Part shown: one piece after another, positions 13,152-16,924 of the stretch | Layout of the letters: the number at the start of each line of letters is the position of its first letter | Position numbering within the stretch: the stretch's first letter is position 1 | NCBI GenBank assembly: GCA_002353885.1 | Contig: DEKO01000043.1 | Location: forward strand, 1-16,924 | Source of the DNA: Porphyromonadaceae bacterium UBA2720 | GTDB taxonomy: Bacteria > Bacteroidota > Bacteroidia > Bacteroidales > Muribaculaceae | DNA length: 16,924 bases | Direction: 5' to 3' | The notes under the pieces: generated by a model | What the model saw: only the letters and a program-made list of their open reading frames with translations | Database searches by the model: none | What the model was told of the DNA's origin: nothing | Position numbers and translations under genes: made by a program

Positions 13152-16100
13152 ATGAGACGTATTCTTAAGTACATGATGTTGCTGGCTCTGGTGCTCCCTG
13201 CCAGCCAGACGACATTGGCACAAGACGCTACGGCCACACACTCCGAGACGGTCAATGTGGTTCACAGCAAGGAGTGGTATGACCAGGCAAAGTTTGATTA
13301 CACATGGCGAAATAGCCAGGGCGCTACAGTAACCAGCAAACTGACCGACAAGGCCACCGACCCCGACCAGATCATCGCCTTGCTCACCAAGGTCTATACC
13401 GACAGGGATATCCCCGGCATCTATTTTGCCGGCTATGGCGACATCTATGGCCAGAATCTCACCACACGCACCCGACCTGTCTACTATGGTGGCATTGATG
13501 GTGGATGGGAGATTGATGGAGACGTCATGTATACCGATTACGGCACCTACAAGCCCAACGTCGAGGGTTACACTGTGCTGTTGGTGGCTGTGAAGTCGAC
13601 CTGGCAGAAGGACTGGAATGTGGATGAAAACGGCAAGCGGACAACCATTAAAGACCCATTGTATTTCCAGAATCAGGACCGTGACGCGCTGCGCAACTAC
13701 ATCGCCAACTCTATCCAGTATGTGCAACTGCTCACCGACGGCATGCGCTTGAACGAAGGCTCGACCAATCCCGACTATCCAGCCGGAACGCTGTTTGTGC
13801 TGGGCGATGGAGCAGGCCTTGACCGCTTGTGCTTCCTGTCGAAGGGCCAGGCCCGTGACACCTATCATGGCGACCGTGCCGATGCACAAATCCTGGCACC
13901 GTTTGGACGCATGTTTGAGCAGTTCAGTCCCACCAATGGCCAGACCGATGACGAGTCGTCGAATGTGACTGATTTCTTTCAGAAGTTGCAGCAGGGCGAA
14001 GAGTTCCCCATCCAGCACGATTGTAACTCGGTGATTGATGTCGAGCACTACTTCTCGATGTCGGGAAAGCGCACTTCCGACCCCAAAAACGTCACCGGAC
14101 TACAGTTCTTCATCCCCGACAGAAGATTGGCTTACTGGGTAAATGAAGAAACAAATTATTGGATGTATCACGCTCGTGAGAGTATCTTAGAAAATAGTTA
14201 TTTTTATTTTGGGAAGGCTGCCAGAGACGGCAGAGTTATGAATTATGATGAAGGCATATTTTTGATTACTTCCACTAGATCTTATTCGAATTACGGAAGT
14301 GATTATTTGTCTGTAGGTGATTTGTGTATGATTCGTCAAGGACAATGCTATGGCCCAATTCGTGGAACAACCAGTCAGGCTACTGCTGACTACAATTTTG
14401 GTTCTTTCATCGCCGACGGTTTCTCCGACAACGCTCATGGTGGCGGATATGCTGAGTATGGACAGTATAACCAGGAGTATAGTCCCAAGACGTCGTGGTA
14501 TCGCATTGACCTGACTGCCACACCTGTGCATGTGGGAGAGGGCAAATTTGATGAGCATACCTATAAGATTGACTTGAGTTGGGAAACGACGATGAAAAAA
14601 CTCACTCCCAATGAATTGCAGCAGGAGTTTTGGATCTACGAGGTGAAGCCCGATGGCACCAAGGTGCTGATTGGTGGCAAGGTCGATGAGAATGGAAATC
14701 CCATCTACGGCCAAGGCGTTAAGCAGACCACCTGGACCGTTGCCGACAATGCCGTCGCCCTGACGGTCGAGCAATATCAGGCAGGCCGAAAGCTGACCTA
14801 CATCGTCATTGGCAAGCCCATCGAGGCTACCTATCCTCCCGTGCAGTGCTATGAGCCGGCCGACGCCATCATCCCGGGCTATGACAAGCATGAGCGCCTG
14901 TCGCTGCAGATTGGCACCGACTACTACAGCAAGTACTATCCCAACGGTGACCAGGATGACCACAATGGCGAGTACAACCAGTACTGCAACTCGGTGAAGA
15001 TTGAGAACGGCATCGGCAACTCGGTCTATCAGAACTATCTGGACGAGAACACCACCATCGACGCATACCGCATCTACACAGAGAATGGCGTGACCAACTC
15101 GGTGAAGTTTGCCAGCATGAACTTTGGCGCATGGGAGACAACTCCGGTCACCATTGATGGCGCACAGCGCTATCGCATCCCCTACACGGTGACCTACGAT
15201 GGCCAGAAGGGTGAGGTGCCCCAGGTGATGGGAACGCAAGCAACGAGCGGCTATCTCTACACCGTCAACACCGCCGATGCTCCCGAGAACAACGCGGTCT
15301 ACTTTGGCAAGGATGGTGTTGAGCTGCTCGACTGCTTCCGTGGCTACACGGCCAACAATGATCATCCGGACCAATATACCTATAATGTGACCTTCAAGGC
15401 AGCTGCCGAGTTTGAAATCGACAACCAGGGCAACAAGTCGAACGAGGTCAACAGCAACGATGAGATCATCCCGGTCTTCAAGAGCCAGTATAGCCTCAAC
15501 AACCAGGGCTATGTGCTAGAACAGGTGGAGAAAGACAAAGACCATGACATGGCCAAGATGTTGCCGGCACACATCACCTTTGACGAGCATGGCATCGCAC
15601 AGACCGACCTCAACAAGGTCAACGTCACACTTGACGCGAACGCAAAGAACCAGATCTATCGCTATGAGATCTATCGTGAGCCCAAGACGATGAACCTGAG
15701 TGATGACTCAAAGATTGCCTACGCGCAGAGCACAGGTAATGGCCAGTATGAGGTGGTTCAGCGTGCCGACAAGGACAACGACCCTATGGAGTCTGTGGGT
15801 ACAATCACGCCATCTGATTATAGCTTTGTTGACCATGCGGCACTACGTGCAGCGGGCTCTTATGGCTATGTGCCGGTGATCAGCGTGAAGTCTAACAACG
15901 ACAAGCGCAACGACTACAACACCTACGGCGCCGACATTCAGCGTGTGGGCGTGCCCAGCTTGCAGGTGGCAGCTGTGGATGGTTATCCTATTCGTTCGAC
16001 TTACGTCTGGCCGAAGAATAATCCCACCTACGCCTACTATGAGATGCAGTTTGACGCAAAGGCGACCTTGCCCGATGCCGGCGATTTGATTGGTTGGCGC

Positions 16101-16652
16101 AGCTGGCGCAAGCTTTCTGATCCAAGCATGATTCAGGAGGATTTTGTCGGCTTGACACGCAACACGCCCGACGGGTTCATGTTTGACGAGCACATGCAGC
16201 AAGACACCAAGCCCAATCCATACGTGGTGGGTGAGACCGAGGTGAATTGGGGCGCGTTGACCCGTCGTGATGGTGAGACTGTCAGCAACGTGAAGGCCAA
16301 TACAGGTGTCTTCGGAGCTAAGATTGTCAAGGAGGGTAGCCTGGATGTGGACTATATCATCCGTCTCTACTATCATGTCAATGACACGAAGAATAAGGCA
16401 CCGCGGCGCGCAGGAGGCATGGAGCAAACTTCTGAGCAGGGCCAGTTCTATATCGCCGACTATAAGATTAACACGCGGTTGACCAGTGAGGTCATCACCG
16501 GTGTCAGCGGCATCAGTGCCGACCGCCAGGTGGCAGCAGTGGTCTACTATAATGCGATGGGTATGGCATCGTCCAACCCGTGGCGGGGCGTCAATGTAGT
16601 CGTCACGCGCTACACCGACGGCTCGACGGTCACTGCCAAGGTACTGCGATGA
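13152..16652 (+). CDS. Large secreted or surface protein of unknown function
   Basis: The protein is 1166 residues. Residues 1-23 form a signal peptide (Arg/Lys start, MMLLALVLPAS core, cut most likely at LA|Q24). Gln as first mature residue is frequent in exported Bacteroidetes proteins. The mature part is rich in Tyr, Asp, Asn and Thr, without membrane helices, and reads like serial beta-rich modules; YRYEIYREP and GSYGYVPVISVKS near residues 837-910 resemble fibronectin-III-type strands. The last about 50 residues (GISADR..VVYYNAMGM..NPWRGVNVVVTRYTDG..TAKVLR) resemble Bacteroidetes C-terminal sorting tails, suggesting type IX secretion; this is a family resemblance, not proven. No catalytic motif is recognised. 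Residues about 325-415 are encoded by unusually AT-rich DNA. Expression probably depends on the promoter at 12732-12765. Confidence 0.85.
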   Translation: MRRILKYMMLLALVLPASQTTLAQDATATHSETVNVVHSKEWYDQAKFDYTWRNSQGATVTSKLTDKATDPDQIIALLTKVYTDRDIPGIYFAGYGDIYGQNLTTRTRPVYYGGIDGGWEIDGDVMYTDYGTYKPNVEGYTVLLVAVKSTWQKDWNVDENGKRTTIKDPLYFQNQDRDALRNYIANSIQYVQLLTDGMRLNEGSTNPDYPAGTLFVLGDGAGLDRLCFLSKGQARDTYHGDRADAQILAPFGRMFEQFSPTNGQTDDESSNVTDFFQKLQQGEEFPIQHDCNSVIDVEHYFSMSGKRTSDPKNVTGLQFFIPDRRLAYWVNEETNYWMYHARESILENSYFYFGKAARDGRVMNYDEGIFLITSTRSYSNYGSDYLSVGDLCMIRQGQCYGPIRGTTSQATADYNFGSFIADGFSDNAHGGGYAEYGQYNQEYSPKTSWYRIDLTATPVHVGEGKFDEHTYKIDLSWETTMKKLTPNELQQEFWIYEVKPDGTKVLIGGKVDENGNPIYGQGVKQTTWTVADNAVALTVEQYQAGRKLTYIVIGKPIEATYPPVQCYEPADAIIPGYDKHERLSLQIGTDYYSKYYPNGDQDDHNGEYNQYCNSVKIENGIGNSVYQNYLDENTTIDAYRIYTENGVTNSVKFASMNFGAWETTPVTIDGAQRYRIPYTVTYDGQKGEVPQVMGTQATSGYLYTVNTADAPENNAVYFGKDGVELLDCFRGYTANNDHPDQYTYNVTFKAAAEFEIDNQGNKSNEVNSNDEIIPVFKSQYSLNNQGYVLEQVEKDKDHDMAKMLPAHITFDEHGIAQTDLNKVNVTLDANAKNQIYRYEIYREPKTMNLSDDSKIAYAQSTGNGQYEVVQRADKDNDPMESVGTITPSDYSFVDHAALRAAGSYGYVPVISVKSNNDKRNDYNTYGADIQRVGVPSLQVAAVDGYPIRSTYVWPKNNPTYAYYEMQFDAKATLPDAGDLIGWRSWRKLSDPSMIQEDFVGLTRNTPDGFMFDEHMQQDTKPNPYVVGETEVNWGALTRRDGETVSNVKANTGVFGAKIVKEGSLDVDYIIRLYYHVNDTKNKAPRRAGGMEQTSEQGQFYIADYKINTRLTSEVITGVSGISADRQVAAVVYYNAMGMASSNPWRGVNVVVTRYTDGSTVTAKVLR

Positions 16653-16677
16653 CCGCTCGACTGGCCGATAAATAATT

Positions 16678-16703
16678 CAAGTTTCTGAAGTATCAGAAAC
16701 TTG
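16678..16703. terminator. Hairpin after the secreted-protein gene
   Basis: CAAGTTTCTGA (16678-16688) and TCAGAAACTTG (16693-16703) form a perfect 11-bp stem with a 4-nt loop, 25 bases after the stop codon. No T run follows on the + strand (AGGTTAAAAGG), so it is a weak candidate terminator or an mRNA 3'-end stabiliser. A second hairpin, AAGGTTG/CAACCTT, lies at 16732-16751. Confidence 0.55.
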
Positions 16704-16737
16704 AGGTTAAAAGGGTTAAGGGTTAAAGGTTAAGGTT
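16704..16737 (+). repeat. Degenerate GGTTAA tandem tract
   Basis: Five imperfect copies of a GGGTTAA-like 6-8 mer lie between the two hairpins downstream of the secreted-protein gene. It is similar in nature to the intercistronic tracts at 4508-4549 and 10600-10630, and holds no gene. Confidence 0.7.
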
Positions 16738-16765
16738 GTGCAGGCAACCTTGAAGTGAAGCTCAC

Positions 16766-16924
16766 AAATCTTGTGCAAGCCGAACGCAGAGCTGGAGCTT
16801 GCTCATGCTATGCTGAGGCGCAGCCAAGATTATCCAAATCTTGTGCAAGCCGAACGCAGAGCTGGAGTTTGCTCATGCTATACTGAGGCGCAGCCAAGAT
16901 TATCCAAATCTTGTGCAAGCCGAA
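16766..16924 (+). repeat. 70-bp hairpin-forming tandem repeat array, cut by the window end
   Basis: Units start at 16766, 16836 and 16906 with a period of exactly 70; units 1 and 2 differ at two bases (unit positions 33 and 47) and the third is cut after 19 bases. Each unit ends in inverted complements (AATCTTG and CAAGATT) and has an internal stem (GCA.AGC..GAGC-TT-GCTC..GCT.TGC). No non-repeat spacers separate the units, so this is not a CRISPR array. A diverged unit is present at 12323-12387. The full length of the array is unknown. Confidence 0.92.

Noticed and set aside
14117..14410. Target region of a diversity-generating retroelement
   Set aside because: The patch is AT-rich overall rather than adenine-substituted, is not near the C-terminus, and no template repeat or reverse transcriptase is seen in the window.
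16766..16924. CRISPR array or integron attC sites
   Set aside because: The units are directly adjacent with no unique spacers, and 70 bp of repeat is far too long for CRISPR. The ends lack the attC core GTTRRRY/RYYYAAC, and no cassettes or integrase are present.

Overview
The window looks like chromosome of a Bacteroidales bacterium, probably a Prevotella or Muribaculaceae relative. The evidence is a beta-epsilon-first ATP synthase operon (atpD-C-B-E-F-H-A-G), a shortened epsilon subunit, complex I genes of the Bacteroidetes type, promoters of the TTTG / TAnnTTTG class, A-rich translation starts mostly without Shine-Dalgarno, short AT-rich direct-repeat tracts between genes, and a giant secreted protein with a Bacteroidales-type C-terminus. 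Genus-level placement is inference.

Positions 1-5550 hold the F1Fo ATP synthase operon: the 3' end of atpD, then atpC, atpB, atpE, atpF, atpH, atpA and atpG (GTG start), all on the + strand. Only 78 bp later, also on +, come nuoI, nuoJ, nuoK, nuoL, nuoM and nuoN (5629-12111), the membrane arm plus the NuoI ferredoxin-like subunit of respiratory complex I. nuoA, nuoB, nuoCD and nuoH are not here. The proton-pumping and proton-using machines thus sit in one co-directional block of about 12 kb, closed by a strong intrinsic terminator at 12132-12172. nuoN carries a single extra G that breaks its frame.

Positions 12112-13151 contain no convincing protein gene. They hold two consecutive units of Bacteroidetes promoter followed by a structured RNA. 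Both RNAs carry nearly the same about 38-nt stem-loop, with closing stems that differ in sequence but still pair. The first RNA ends in a good intrinsic terminator. The second ends in a long hairpin with a weak U tail and lies immediately upstream of a 1166-residue secreted protein gene, so it could be a free sRNA, a leader, or both. The first RNA would begin with one diverged copy of a hairpin-forming repeat that returns as a 70-bp tandem array at 16766-16924, running off the window.

Positions 13152-16652 encode one large secreted or surface protein of unknown function. It has a signal peptide with a predicted N-terminal Gln and a C-terminal segment resembling Bacteroidetes secretion/sorting tails. 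About 180-300 bp in its first third are sharply AT-rich with different codon choice, which suggests a recombined or transferred patch.

Most likely new here: the paired structured RNAs with covarying stems, and the repeat family that shares their locus and keeps its fold while its centre changes. I could not run any database search, so novelty is unproven.
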